A stretch of DNA of 64,000 bases from NCBI GenBank assembly GCA_914767715.1, contig OU612072.1, forward strand, positions 4,156,001-4,220,000, written 5' to 3'. Position numbers and translations under genes: made by a program. Of this stretch, positions 24,777-37,849 are shown piece after piece. The notes under the pieces are model-generated. The model worked only from the letters and a program-made list of their open reading frames with translations, did not search any database and had not been told where the DNA came from. The first letter of the stretch is position 1, and each line of letters opens with the position of its first letter. The DNA comes from Membranipora membranacea. Taxonomy: Eukaryota > Bryozoa > Gymnolaemata > Cheilostomatida > Membraniporidae.

Positions 24777-26347
24777 TTAAACGCCATCTTTTTCATAAGT
24801 TTTTAAAAGTAATTTTAATAATCGATATTCAAATAGCATTGCGAGTGGCATAATTTTTAATGATAAGAAAAGGGATGAAACATGAAAGCCTGGTCTAATT
24901 TTAACAATGACTCGCAAAGCTGCTTTTTGCAAAATAATGATTGGTTTCAGGGCTGTTTCAGAAGCATGACCCCAAAACTCAATCCAATATATCAAATGCG
25001 GATAAAAGAAAGTGTAATAAAGATCTACCATGACTTTGGCATCAACATAAGGGCGTACAGCTCTCAGCAACCTCAAATTTAGGTTAAGTTTGTTTACAAT
25101 CTAATGTAATTCCTAAAAAAATAGTTTCAAATCTTTGATCTAAAAGTGAACTACTCATGGACATTGCGTAATTCCACTCACAATGAGTTTTTCTTGGCGC
25201 ATCAAAATATAACATAATGTGTTTTGTCATCATTTACGACAAGCCTATTTGTAATACACCATTCAATTACTTTATTGATGTTACTTTTTAAAAGTTCAGG
25301 GTCTTTGCTAAAAATGTTGGCGTCATCTCTGCAAATAAAATATAACTTAGATCAGGAGCTGATTTTAAAAGATCATTTATATAAACTAGAAATAAAAGAG
25401 GCCCTTGAACTGAGCTCTGTGGTACTCGAATTTTTATTGTTTTGGTATCGGATGAGTTTTCATCAATAGACATATAGTGCTTTCATTCTTTCAAACAATT
25501 TGAAATGAAAGGCTGGGTAGGCATTGAAAAATGATAAAATTCTAATTTTTTGATCAAAATTTGGTGGTTTTTAGTATCAAATGCTTTAGAAAAATCTAAA
25601 AAAACTCCTTGAGTAATAGAACTTGTATTAAAATTAGAGTAAAGTTGTTCCATAATTTTACTGATAGCGTCAGTAGTGCTACTTTTAGATCTAAAACAAA
25701 ACTGAAAGCCAGTAAAAAGTGACCTTGTTTCCATGTGATCACGAATTTGAGCTGATAAAACTTGTGTCTTTGACAGAGCACTTGGACGATAATTTGTACA
25801 CTGCAGTTTGTCCCCCTTTTTGAAAAGAGGCTTTACCCGTGCCGTTTTCAGACAGTCCGGAAAAATGGAAGAGTTGATCACTAAATTTATCAAATGCACT
25901 AATATTGGTAAAAGCGTTGGTATACTTTCTTTACTTGCTCTCAGTGGAATTTTGTAGGGCCTAGTGGCTTTTTTGCTGGAGAAGCTCTCTAAAATCTTTA
26001 AAATATCGCAGGAATCAACCTCTGAAAACTCAAACCTTGAATGTACTGGATCAATTTCGCTGAAATAATATTCAAAGCTGATGTTTGATTCAGGAAGGCC
26101 TGCAGAAATTTCAATTCCAACATTTGTAAAAAAACTCATTAAATCTGTTTGTAACATCTCTCTGCTCACTAATCAGTCCTGATCGGTCTTTGAGATTGAC
26201 GTTGTTTTCCTTACAGGATGCTGATTTTCTGTCAGGTATTTCTATGACTCTTTTATCGTATCGTCGAAGGTAGGAATATTTAGAATCTAATGAATGATAC
26301 CAGCCACTCGGGTCGGGGTGAAGCGTCTGTATTTTTTCATACACCAA
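24777..26347 (-). pseudogene. Decayed non-LTR retrotransposon reverse transcriptase (Jockey/CR1-like)
   Basis: Minus-strand fragments in several frames (26347-26111, 26169-25483, 25473-25288, 25076-24777) line up as one reverse transcriptase. Recognisable blocks are KPLFKKGDKLQCTNYRP, FLDFSKAFDT, a mutated VPQSSVQGPLLFLVYINDLL, and FAEMT where a working enzyme has FADDT. The C-terminal stretch with FYPHLIYWIEFWG is typical of LINE polymerases after the palm. Frameshifts and the lost catalytic aspartates show it is dead. No endonuclease domain was found upstream. Confidence 0.88.
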
Positions 26348-26439
26348 TCTGCATATCTACCGCAAATAAATAAATCAAAGTTGAATTATTGCATCAATTA
26401 TTCTTGACATAAAAAAGTTGAATAGTGTAATGACCATAC

Positions 26440-27324
26440 TCAAAATCTCAAATTATTTTGATAAGACCAATTGTTCCAACAAACAATTAGTAAATTATTC
26501 CAGCTCGTGGTAAACTTCTTAGTAGTGAATTGCATTTTGAACTTTTTATAGTAGCGATCAACCATTACCCTTAGTCTGTCAGGCACCCAGAAGTGTGATA
26601 GTGCGAGGTCAATTATGCTGTGCGGTACAGAACCATAAGCGTTGGCCAAATCCAACCAGATTACCTCAAGGTTTGATTTAGCTTGTTTTATTGCTGACCA
26701 AATCATGCTCACATGCTCAAGACATCCAGGGAATCCTGGGATGCCTGCCTTCTGAACTGATGGATCAATGAATCCATTGTTCATGAGATAATCTGTCAGG
26801 CGTTTTGCCAGAACGCTGAAGAATATCTTGCCTTCTACATTTAGCAGTGATATTGGTCTAAACTGCCCTAGGTCCTCTACCTTATCCTCTTTTGGTTTTG
26901 GTATATACACACCATTTGCACAACACCACTCATCTGTGATCTTGCCAGACTTCCAGATTTGGTTGAGCACTTTTGTCCTGATCTCCAGTGTGCCTGGACA
27001 TTTCTTGTATAGCTTATAACTGATGCCATTAATGACTGGCGCACTTTTGGCACGTGCCTTGGTAACTACCTGTGCAACTTCTCCAAGCTTGATATCACCC
27101 ATCTCAAAACTGAAACCTGGAGATGTTGGACGTTTAAGCCCAGCAATATCAGTGATCACCTCGCTCTTGTTACCGTACACTTTTGCCAAGTGTGCCTCAA
27201 CTTCTGCCTGACTAGCCTTGAGCTCGCCATTCTTGCTCTGCTCAAACAGCTTCTTGGCAAATCCGTATGGATTTTTCATGAATTTGTTTGAGTTCTTTCG
27301 CTTCAACTTCCTCTTCTCCCTCAA
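26440..27324 (-). pseudogene. Second, unrelated non-LTR reverse transcriptase fragment
   Basis: The open frame of 294 codons contains FRPISLLNVEGKIFFSVLAK, SVQKAGIPGFPGCLEH and VIWLDLANAYGSVPHSII. These are reverse-transcriptase motifs 1 to 4 of a LINE clade different from the element at 24777-26347. The frame ends before the FADD motif, so the fragment is truncated at both ends. It abuts the first element closely, suggesting nested or sequential insertions. Confidence 0.85.
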
Positions 27325-27539
27325 GGCCTCTTATTCATTCCCTGGCATCATTAAGCAATACAGAAAGCCCATGCCTTTCTGATTCAGCGCAATTTCTCAT
27401 TCTCTCTCTCAGCACGCATTGCTGAGTTCTCAGTTTGCCTTTCTCACATTGGCGTTGTTATTAAATTTACTGTAGGCGGTCCTCATTTAGTGAAATATTG
27501 TCATTATAGTAAATTTCTGTGTCAATAATGACACTGAGG

Positions 27540-30200
27540 CTAAGTAAGCTCTCGATCTCTCACTGCAATGAAGAGCATCGGCTATAACAGGCTTATGTAA
27601 CAGCGAGAGCCATTCACGCTTCCAGACCATGATTCATAACCTTTAATCTTAAGAATTTAACGGATCCGCTGAAGCCGAGTTTAAGTCTGATTAGTTGTAG
27701 AAAAAAAACCTATTTAATAACAAAATGTCAACAACTGGTGGCAGATTGAATGGCAATTGGAGGTGGCTGGTGCAAGCCTGCATAAATAATACCACAGTAT
27801 CAATAATCTATAGTAAACGTCGAATCTAGAGCTTAGTGTCTTGCAAAACCACCATTTAGCGCTGCGACTGGTTGAAACAAAGGACATTCTCTCTGGATTT
27901 ACAAAATAAAATCAATATGAGGTTGCAGACTTAGTGTCAGCTACGTAACAATCTCTGCGAGATCTTCAGAGTCAAGTTATTCAGTGGTTGTATTGAGGTA
28001 AAATGTGTGGAATAACGTCATGAGTAATTAATTAATTATCGAATATTAAAGAAAGCTTGTTGAGCAACAAGGAGCTAAATCCTGGTTCTACTGTTCAATT
28101 CACATAACTGTTACAGGCCCCATTGTTCCGGAGGAGGCGAGGTTTGGGCTCTTTCATGCTTCCAGACTATGATTCATACCCCTCAATCTGAGGATTTTAG
28201 GAGTTTAGTCCTGATAAATAATAAAAAAAAATGGCTGTTTAATGTGATATATCGCCTTTTCTGTTTCTCAGAAACTACTTGTCCCATCTAAAAAATTCCT
28301 TCACTGGCATGTTGCTAGTAGTCTGAATTATGTTCAATATCACAATTTTTTTAAACCTCATGTTTCTAACTTGATTAATTGTACATCAACTAAAATACAT
28401 TGAAAACATATAGACAGCAATGGGCAAAATCATTGATATATTTTCATGGATAAGAGGAACATATCTAGCGCTGAACAAGCATATGGCAGTTTATGTGTGA
28501 TTGCTGGGATTAATTTCTCACCTTTGTTTGGGCAAAAGGATCAGTAATACTACAGCTGACCCTTTATAAACAATTGTGAAGTAGCTTGCCTGAGTTTTTG
28601 AAGCTCGTTACTGGGAGGTCAGTCAATGCATAATAATAAAGCTGCCAGAATTTTGGCTAGAGCGAATTACTGGTACAAAGTTATATACAGATGTAATTTT
28701 TCCCCAATAGCCATACTGTGTATTATACCACTAATCCATGAATTCATATCAAAGTACATTGTGTACAACAATGGATCCCCTATTTGGGTGATTGTTTAAC
28801 ATCGAATGAGAAATGTTTATGCTTACAACTTCTTTACTACTAATTTATCATCAAACGCCATGATAAAAACCTCCGAATTCCTCTCTAGTTTAATGGAAGC
28901 TGGTGTGTATAACATGTTGTTTAACCTATTTTCAGTTTTTTGGCTGGAGAGGAGTGCATGTTTTGGACGAAATAAAGCTAATTTAGCTGTAAAGCCATAA
29001 TCTCTAATCGCTTCGATCAAAATCTAGAGAATCTCCTGCTGTTCATCATGCTGACAACGAATTTGACTAATAAATTAGAATTTAGTTTCTTCATTATTGA
29101 GGCCTTTAAACGTAGTTTCACTAAGATGTCACTCCACTAGTTAGTGCCATGCCTCCTCTATATTGTGAAAGCATAAACTAATCAAATACCTCAAAAACAC
29201 GGCACAGAGGGCTCAATTCAAAAATGGCACTTTTTGCAAAAAAATGACCTTCCAGATGTCACTGCGACTCAATGTCAGATATGTGGGAGGTATCAACTAT
29301 AACTATAAGACATGAACATCAATAAAGTCTTAAAAAGTTTTAAAAAGCGATAAATTACGTTAAACAAAATTTAACAACTTATGCGTAGATTAAATGATGA
29401 TTGGAGGTTGCTGGTGCAAGCCTATATATATAATACCACTGTATCAAGGAACTATAGTAAGGGTAGAATCTAACAATTAACAACTTAGTGTTACTTTCAT
29501 GCTCTGCAGCTGGCTTAAACAAAGGACTTTCTCTCTGGATTTATTAAAAAAACAATATGAGTTTGCAGTCTTAGAGTCAGGTGATTCGAAGGTTATATCG
29601 TGGTAAGGTAAGTTGTTGTTGTTGTTGTTGTTGTTGTTGTTGAGCAACACGGGTCCGGGTCATAAATCCTGGTTACACTGTTTAATGCACTAACCCGTTT
29701 TACATCAGGGGAATGGTATTGTTGAGTTGAGTTTCATATCGGCAGTATAAACCGCTCAGCTCTAAGTCATCATTTATGATTATAAACAGGTCTTTGCATG
29801 AATATGTTTGATCAAGGAGGTATCTACACTCATACTCATGTCAATCCATCACAGGGTGCTATCTCATCATCACCAAAAGAGAATGGGTTGATGTGGCTAT
29901 CTAGCTGTCTAGTCAATGCTTTGTGTACTGTGCATATAAGGTACAAGAAACATTGAATCACAGACCAAAGAGAGGCTTCATCTCGAAAATAGCGGTGATT
30001 AAGAAGTCTATGTGTAAATAAGAAAATTTGTTTGTTTGTTACCTCTCCGACTCTCACTATCAGTTTGAACCTCAGGCTGTGGCAGACAGAGACTGTGTGA
30101 GTGAGAAGTGCTAACATTATTGACCAAAAATAACAATCTCATGTGCGCAATAAATGTGCTAGGAGTTGGCAGTGATAAGCCTGATAAATATGGCAAAAAA
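27540..30200. repeat. Diverged copies of a local repeat block (27.5-28.2 kb and 28.1-29.7 kb)
   Basis: The same ordered landmarks recur: TTCCAGACCATGATTCATA near 27620 and 28160, then a tract near AACAACTGGTG, then GGTGCAAGCCT at about 27768 and 29414, then AAACAAAGGAC. The same landmarks also occur at 30.6-31.1 kb and 37.9-38.3 kb. A (GTT)n microsatellite lies at 29612-29642. On the minus strand at 30145-30040 a short open exon-like piece ends at a GT donor and could be an orphan 5' exon, but no partner was found. Confidence 0.6.
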
Positions 30201-30599
30201 GATGTCCTGTGAAAAAGTTGAGCGTTGAAGTTATAGTACCTCGTATCGGGATCAAATCAAGTGGCTTGCAAAACAAAGAACTTAGTATCAAGATGTGCAA
30301 AAACGATTATGCAGTGGCAGGCTCTGTTGGTGGCAGCTACGAAACTTTTTCCTCTCAGATCAAAAGACAATCCCTATTAAATATTTTCAATCATCCAACA
30401 TGACGTTTTAAGTGAAAAACAGAAGCGTAATCGCTAGTATAACTAAGTTGCGTTTAATCTGATTGACTTTTCACAATTGGTTTTATGGAACAAAGACTAA
30501 ATAGGATAGGTTTATGGCAAGAAGGCATTTACTCTGATATGACAAGGGAAGGATTGGATCTCCGCAAAGCTCATAATTTGAAGAAATATGAGTTTATCA

Positions 30600-32560
30600 A
30601 TGCATATCAAAATATCATGTATATAAGTTTCCCGCTTCTTACTGCAGTGAAGAGCCCAGGCTTTTACAGGCTTAAGTGTTAGCAAGAGTCTTTCACGGTT
30701 ACAGACCATGATCCATATTCTCAATCTTATGAACAAAATGGATCTGCTGAGACCAGGGAGAATTCTCCCTGCTGAGACTGAGTTTAAGCCTGATTAATAG
30801 TGCAAAAAAACTCCTGTGTAACAAAATATTAACAACTGGTGCGCAGATCTTATGGTGATTGGAGGTGACCGGTGCAAGCCTAGATATAACAAGGATCTAG
30901 TAACATCTTCTGCTAATATTTTATAGCGTAATCAGCCAATGCTTTCAGATATAATACCGCTGTACTAACAAAGATAATTCAAAGCTCTAATCTAGCAGAT
31001 CATCTATTGCTAATTGACTTGCAAAACAATTGATATGCGCAGCAACGGGTAAAACAAAGGACTTCATATGCAAAAAGATCATGAAGTGGCGGCTCTTTTG
31101 GTACCAGTTATGCAATTATCTCCTCTCCAATCACAAGATAATCTCCTTCATATCTTCAGATTGAACCACACATAATATCATCATTATTATTAGACTGTGA
31201 GTAAAGATCATTCCAGATTTATTGCTGGTTAGATTGCTAGGTTATTGATGAGCAGCAGAGTTTGGTGGTTGGTAGAATTGTTGCTAGTTCAAATCTACTT
31301 AAAACCTGACTGAATAGCTGTAAATGTTGTAGCCTACTCTCCAGGTAAATTAAATTACAAGTGAGTCAAGTTAGGAGACTACCGGCATGCAGAGGTCACA
31401 TATATCAGACCCATAGGGGAGGCAGCAACAGCGGCGGGACAGGGACGGGGACGGGACGGTGACGGGGACAGGACAAGGACACTCTGCCTCCCCTAGAATG
31501 CTGAATAGAGTAGCCTAAAAATGTTATAATTGAAGATTCAATGCAAGAATCAGCTCATTTGGGACTTCCATTTGCTATTTATATCATTAAAATGCTTTTG
31601 AGGCTGAGAACTGGGGACACAGTAGGAGCTTACCATACACAGCCTGATGTTACTTCACACCCTCAATGATTATCACCACCACTACTTTTTTCCTCAACTA
31701 CTGCCCTGCTCATGGGTAGGTCAGTAATACTATGTCAAGCCGAAGACAATTGATGACTTGAATTTTCAGCTGGTATCAGTTTACTGAAGCTGTACAGATT
31801 GTAATGAGTCTAGTTACAATCGCTGTACGCTGAAACTTTCATTAATGAAATATATGGGTTTGTGCTTCAAGTTGGAGAACCTAAGAGTATGATGTCAATC
31901 CTTCAGCATAAGGTGTCATCAATCACAATAAAGGCAAGGAAAAAGTGCATCCAATAATCTCTTGGTAGTTTATGTTATATTCAGTTGTTGTGATGTTTTG
32001 ATTGGTTGATAGGACAAAGACTCAAAGATTAGTGAGAAGAGTCGAGTGATTAAGTGATTGTGTGTTAAGATAGACAACGTTATCATTAATCACCTCATCT
32101 TGAAGAAAGTTTTTACATGATCAATACTGGGTGTTGTTTCAGTTTGTTGAGCCTCAGAGAAGCCATATCCTGTTGTCATTGTTACTTCACTAATCTGTTA
32201 CATCATGTATTTATATAGAATAACAGGCTGATCTGGTGCTGGTTACGACTGTGTAATACATCCTGCTCTTTGATACAAACTGATGGATGGGATATCACTG
32301 CCTGCCTCAGGTTTTATCTCAGCAGTATTAAGTGACTGACAGTGTGATGCTGATTAGATAATTTCTGATCATATTATGGATTCCCATCAGCTGTCCAATA
32401 GAATCCGCTGTCCACATCCTTTGTTTGTAGGTGTGATTTTTACAATTCTGAGCAACATGAACCATAACCTTGTTCAATGGATACTTCACTAATCAGTTAC
32501 ATCATGTAGTTGTCTTATCTAACAAAGCTGAGCTGCTGCTTGCTATAATATAATCTATAT
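30600..32560. repeat. Segmental-duplication copy C (unfilled site of the Gypsy insertion)
   Basis: This stretch is collinear with 37850-38396 plus 44567-45820, with moderate divergence. Matching points include CACACATAATATCATCATTA (31169 and 38360), a GGGAC-rich minisatellite (31420-31480 and 44815-44875) and TTCACTAATCTGTTACAT (32187 and 45527). At 31201-31204 the GTAA that is duplicated around the Gypsy element is present once, so this is the empty site. Confidence 0.85.
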
Positions 32561-32991
32561 CACAGTATGATGGACGGTGTGGTCTTCAACTGCAAATTCA
32601 AACAAATCATCCGAAGCAACAACCCTTTTTTTGTAATGCAAAGAAAATGTTGATTTATTGTTCTAATCATAAGAAAGAACAATGCAAACATTTGTAATGG
32701 ACATTAACGCATATAAGTATGAGACTTTGGCTGTCCTCAGATAAAGTCAAATATAATGAGCAGTAAATAAAAAGTTATAAGACTATCAGCAGCAGAAGTT
32801 TTCTTCTCAGTTGTATGAATTAAATCTAGAGCAAAATATGAAGGCAAGATAGAGAAAGAGATAATATGTGTATATGAATGTAAACTTCGGATTAATGTTT
32901 TGAACCCAGATTATAAATATTGTTGTTTGATTCATCAAAACAATTTGTTTTTCCAATAGGGCTATGAAGACTTTCTTTCATTGTCATACAG

Positions 32992-35900
32992 CTAGGATTT
33001 GTAGACTGTTTTTACATCATCCTTGATTGTATACATTTCATAGGCGCTCTCTGCGTCATCATCATAGCATCCAATCACAGGGTTGACCTCCTTATCCCGC
33101 TGGTTCTCTGTAGGCTGGAGGTTATGATGAGAGTTTGAGATTGTATCTCCAGGATTATAATCACTTATTGTCTCTGCGTTTTCTGGCTGTAAGTCGCTGG
33201 TTGAGTTACCCCAGTTCTCGTACACATGGTCACTAGTAGTTTCATTTTGATTCCCTGATCCCTCAGGTAGCTCTGTATTTTGTAGCTCTATACCTTTTTT
33301 CCTCATTTCCTCTACGATAATATCGTACAGATCTATAGATGGAGGCTCACTTCTTGATTTCTGGAGATAATGGCGATCGTAATCTTCTGTTGGAGGGTTG
33401 GAGTTTTCTTGTATAATATTATTTTGATAATTACTTAATGTTTCGTTCTGGTTGATGATGATGTAATCAAGGTAAGGATCTGTGGTTCCTATAGATTCGT
33501 ATCCAAACTCAGTGTCTAGGTCTCTCTCATTATCTAAAGAAAGTAAAAATTGGTAATAATAAATCACTTAGTAAAGGTATATCCTTTTATTCATAACGGC
33601 ACTGTCAATGTTGAAGGATTAAGCTAACACCTGCGATCATTGATATAAAAAAAACGCTATCTTAAATCCTGTAATGCGTCAAGGATTAAGTTTTACCTGC
33701 GTAATCAAACACTTATTGGCTGATTACAGATTCGATGTATGTCATATCAAACCACTAAGCTAACATCACAATGATATCAGCATTACATTAGGTGATGTCT
33801 TATAAGTAATTTGGCCCTCTAGCCTCAAGTAGGCTGGCATATAAAACAAGAAGTGCTTCATCTAAGAGATCATTTGTAGACTCGATAACAATATGAGACA
33901 CGCAATAAAAGTTTTCTGTATTCTCCTAGCAGCTACATCGTTCTGTTCTGGTAAACCATTAGAACTACGTAACGTTTGCCCGGATGGATCCGACCCGTGT
34001 AAGTAGTTATTTCTGTATAAAGTATGTTGTGACACGTGTGCAAGACGTAAGTAAAAATATTTGTATGCATACGGAGTGGAAGTGATATATATATATGTGT
34101 GTGTTTCCTTATTATTTATATATGTCCTAATCAATTATATGTGTCCTAACTAATTGTATGTGTCCTAACTATTTATATGTGTCCTAACTATTCGTATGTG
34201 TCCTAACTAATTATATGCGTCCTAACTATTTATATGTGTCCTAGTTATTTATATGAGTCTTAATGATTTATGTCTCCTAATTATTTATGGCCATCAAATC
34301 GTTTTAAGTTTTTTATCCAAACTAGACCACATGAAATCAGTTAGGTGACAGACAGTATTTTTATCAGTGCCGGAAGAATGAAAACATATTATTTTTTCTT
34401 TTCAGCTTGGTATATTCTGAGGGAGTTACCAGCAATAGCTCAGATGTGGCCTTTATACTCTTGTAGGAAGGCATGTATGCAGTGCGGTGCATGGGACAGT
34501 ACTTCACACGATTTTGAGAACAACCAATGTTACTGCAGTCTTTGTCCCGAGGAGTTTCTACATAAAAGACACCTGGAGTACTTCCTAAGATATACTAACT
34601 GTTCATCAGCCTCTAAATGTCAAAGTCTCGTTCAAAATGAGATAACCAGAACATTGAAATCTTATTCATGACTATGACATTTTAATATTACTAAGGTTTT
34701 ATTTTATGAGATTTCAACTTTTTTATAATCAAGTGAATACATTCCACGGGCCTCAGAGTGATAAAGCACAATGCAGTAAGTAACTTTCCATAAAATTGTC
34801 ATCATTTATTATTTTCAATATCATGGCAATATGTATAATTTTTTTTAATTTGACAGGAATACACCGAATATTCTAAATAACATATCATTTGGTACCCGAT
34901 TGACTTACTATAGTCTTACAACCATTCTCTCAAATTGGTGCTAGCCAAAAATGTCAGTTTTCGCAATTACATTGAAAATCTTTTTGGCCGAAAACAGCTG
35001 ATGGTATCTTTGGAAAAATAAAGATTGCTGCTCACATTACATGCTTTCACATCATATATTTGTCAGCAATAGTGATTTGGTTATCGCAAATATGTCATGT
35101 ACACCTAATATTAGACGTTCTCTATACATATATTCTTGCGCATACTTTTTTAATGGGCCTCAAAGTGACAAAGCAAAGATCAATAGTGGACTGATATCCT
35201 AATACAAAATAAATCATTTACAAAGTAGGATATTGTTGCTGTCAAGTGATGACTTACATTTGTGAAACTCTTTGTATAACCATCACTACCACAACAATCA
35301 TCAGCAGTACACTCAATCCGATGCTCACTTGTGCTAGTAAGCTGTAATTTATCTGATCTGCAAAGTCTGTTGAAATAAACAACAACTACTTCACTAAAAT
35401 TGTCCACATCTGTTTTGTGAATCTGAATTAAAACTTTGTGGCGTAAAAAGGCAGATAAGAGAATGTTTCATAGTGATTTTCTTTTTCAGTTTTCAAAATT
35501 ACCTGTGAGAAGAGACTGATGTCAATGGATTGAGTCAGTTTATTGTTATTACCTGTGAGCTGTTTTGATGTCGAGAGACCAGACTTTGTTCCTGTACAAT
35601 CTACCTCAGAGGACCACTGATTATTGTGGCAGCTGAAAGTTGTCCCCTCTGTGTTTGGTGACTTGTCTTCACAAATGACTTCATAATCAGATGAATTCTT
35701 GTAAGTCTGTCTTAGTGACCCGAGCATTGGTATGTCTTCATCACAGGACTCAACTGCAAAAGTACAATGGTCTAAACTCAAAATCATCATGCTAACAGAG
35801 CTGAATACTTAAGATTTCTATTTAATTTTGTGATTATTACATGTTTTAATATTGCTTTTTCAATAAAAAAATTCTGCTTTCCTTTTGAATATATCATCCA

Positions 35901-37248
35901 GGCAAAACACTGAATAGAAATACTAAAATCACCTATATAACTTAAGCGCAGTGAGTATTGCTGATAGTGACGTGACCCTTCTTGATATCGAAATGTCAAG
36001 GGAGAGTTGCCAGAAAATGATCTTTCTTCGTCCCTCTCTGACTCTATAGTAGAAAAAATCTTAGTTCGTGTCAACTTTGATGGGTCATCATTCACCAGTT
36101 GTTTTGTGGTAATTATCTCAAAAAGATCCCAGCCAGGCGATTCCATATCTACAAACTCTATCTCGAGTTTAACGGTTGTGTAATAGGTAGATTTTGTAGT
36201 GTAATTTCGACAATTTTAGCTGGTAATTCGAAGCCACTTCTAACATCAGACGTTGCTGTGTTCTGTATGATGCCTGATGAGTCAGCAGTAATATATCCCC
36301 GTGGATGAATCCTTGCATCGATGAATGAAGTCTTGTCTGACAGAGAAAATGTTGGGTAACCTAGAAAACAGAGTGGATAGGATGTGAATAAGATTGCTCG
36401 CTGATGAATACCAAGCAATCAAATATTTCTATCGATTGCTTGGTGTATGGTTATACATAAGATCGATTTTATACTACAGTATTAAATGCTGGCAAGTCAT
36501 CATTGAGAAAAAAAATGTATTCAGAGAATAATTGAAGAGTTAGACTATTAATCTCAAAGAATTTTTAAAATACCTTTGTTGAACGTAGAAGAATATATGG
36601 GTGATAAAAATGATGTTTTTTATCCTCAGATTTCAATTTTTGCGAGCTGATGATAAGGTGCTAAACAATTGTCAGCTTCTGTTATACCATTGTAAATTAT
36701 TTCTGGGGAAATGAAGTTGAGAGTAAATTTTCTTAAATCTAGCCAAATTCAGTTTTCCTGTGATGTCCAGTTTAATGAATCAAAATAGTACCAAATGATA
36801 CATTAATGTAAATCGATGTGGGCTGTCAATCAGTGATCTACCTACCTTACGATATTATAGTCTCCATTACGCTCTCAGTAAGACTTAATGATTTTAATTT
36901 GTGAACTGGTTTTGAATCAATTTCCATGCACTCATCAGGGAAAGTAAATATATATATATATTTATATGATGTAATATAATAGTGACCCATAACAGTTAAC
37001 AGAATATAATTAAAGAATGAGTAAGTGGCTTACTCTGAGCGAGAGCAGGATAGAAACAGAGTAGTAATATCACATCAGCCGCAAACCAACATACTCCTTG
37101 TTTGGGATCTGATCTCAGAGAACACCTGATAATAGAGAAAGATAGACAATCAGAAAAGTGTATTAATATGATATAATTGGATAAAATCGGATGTGATGGA
37201 ATCTACAAGTCAATTTTGTAGATTGAATACTTACCAGTATGACATCAT
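32992..37248 (-). CDS. Receptor-like membrane protein: CUB-like, Sushi, TM, tyrosine-rich tail
   Basis: Minus-strand exons are 37248-37235, 37125-37034, 36360-35933, 35753-35553, 35366-35258 and 33533-32992. The first two give a signal peptide ending LLLCFYPALAQ. Exon 3 reads as a CUB-like domain; its late part has KLEIEFVDMESPGWDLFEI and PLTFRYQEG. Its two halves are in different frames, so it holds a frameshift or an unseen tiny intron. Exon 4 is a Sushi/CCP domain (VESCDED, FSCHNNQWSSEVDC). Exon 5 is the transmembrane helix (SIGLSVLLMIVVVVMVI). The last exon is a ~180-residue cytoplasmic tail with YESI, YLDYIII, YDII, YENW and YEMY. Splice phases agree up to the helix. The helix exon then ends in phase 2 while the tail starts after phase 1, so one short juxtamembrane exon is missing. 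Function is presumably ligand binding and kinase signalling. The gene may be inactive as it stands. Confidence 0.68.
33840..33846 (+). promoter_or_regulatory. Probable TATA box of the small secreted gene
   Basis: TATAAAA lies 47-53 bp before the ATG at 33893. That would place transcription start near 33870 with a short leader. Confidence 0.45.
33893..34671 (+). CDS. Small secreted cysteine-rich protein, copy 1 (nested gene)
   Basis: Two exons, 33893-33998 and 34406-34671, join in phase 1 with GT donor and AG acceptor to give 123 aa. Exon 1 encodes a signal peptide (MRHAIKVFCILLAATSFCSG). The mature part has nine cysteines, including YSCRKACMQCGAW, NQCYCSLC and TNCSSASKC. I do not recognise the family. 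The gene lies on the opposite strand inside the intron between the transmembrane and tail exons of the receptor-like gene, and its exon 2 has a close duplicate at 46072-46337. A 19-bp minisatellite fills its own intron. Confidence 0.8.
34110..34285. repeat. 19-bp minisatellite, copy 1
   Basis: About nine imperfect copies of TGTGTCCTAACTATTTATA lie in the intron of the small secreted gene. The same array precedes the duplicate exon at 45822-45950. Confidence 0.88.
34290..35185. repeat. Segmental duplication partner of 45955-46885
   Basis: From the minisatellite through the secreted-protein exon and about 500 bp of 3' flank, the sequence is a close match to 45822-46885. The match stops at GCAAAGATCAAT (35172-35183 versus 46861-46872). 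Beyond that point the upstream copy continues to the transmembrane exon and the downstream copy to a basic juxtamembrane-type exon. Confidence 0.88.
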
Positions 37249-37849
37249 GATCACCACTGACACAAGTGAAACCGGCGAGGAATAAATAAAATCGCAGTTC
37301 TCTGCAGATTGAGTTTCTGCTGCTCCGATCTGCTTCTCCATGTAAAATGATTCTCATTTTGCTGATTTGGGGTGAAAACCTGATTTTTAACTGCTCAGTT
37401 TTTACTTCTAATACTTTTACAATAGGTAATTAATGTTTGGTTCAGGTGAAAATTGGATGCTTTTTTGCTTGTCTCAAAACCCTGAGGAGAGTATTTTAAT
37501 CTAATCTCGATTGCATTATTAAGGCTGTTTGTGATGAAAGAATCGAGAACCCTTTGTTACCGTCAGTATAACTTCCTACATTCTATACATCTTGTTTGGC
37601 TCGTAATATATGGGATTTTCTTTGGTAATAAGATAACAAATAGTGTGTAAATTAGTCTGTGTTAACAGGCCGGATAGGTAAAGGGCAAGCAGGTATTTAC
37701 TATAATAGGAGAAGGGAAAATTGGATCAACTCTTAGCTCATGATGTGAAGAATTCTTAGTTTAATCAGTTCATATCAAACTATCATCAGGCAAAATTGAA
37801 GTTAACGTGTCAGATCTTATATGTCGTTTACATCTCTGAGGCTTAGTTC

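Noticed and set aside
28806-29020. Overlapping ORFs on both strands
   Set aside because: Short, no splice sites, no family resemblance; within the diverged repeat block.
29836-30196. Signal-peptide-like minus-strand exon ending at a GT donor near 30038
   Set aside because: Two frames look equally hydrophobic and no downstream exon was found, so it is mentioned only as a possible orphan in the repeat block.
34110-34285. CRISPR-like array
   Set aside because: The 19-bp units are directly adjacent with no unique spacers, and the genome is eukaryotic. It is a minisatellite.
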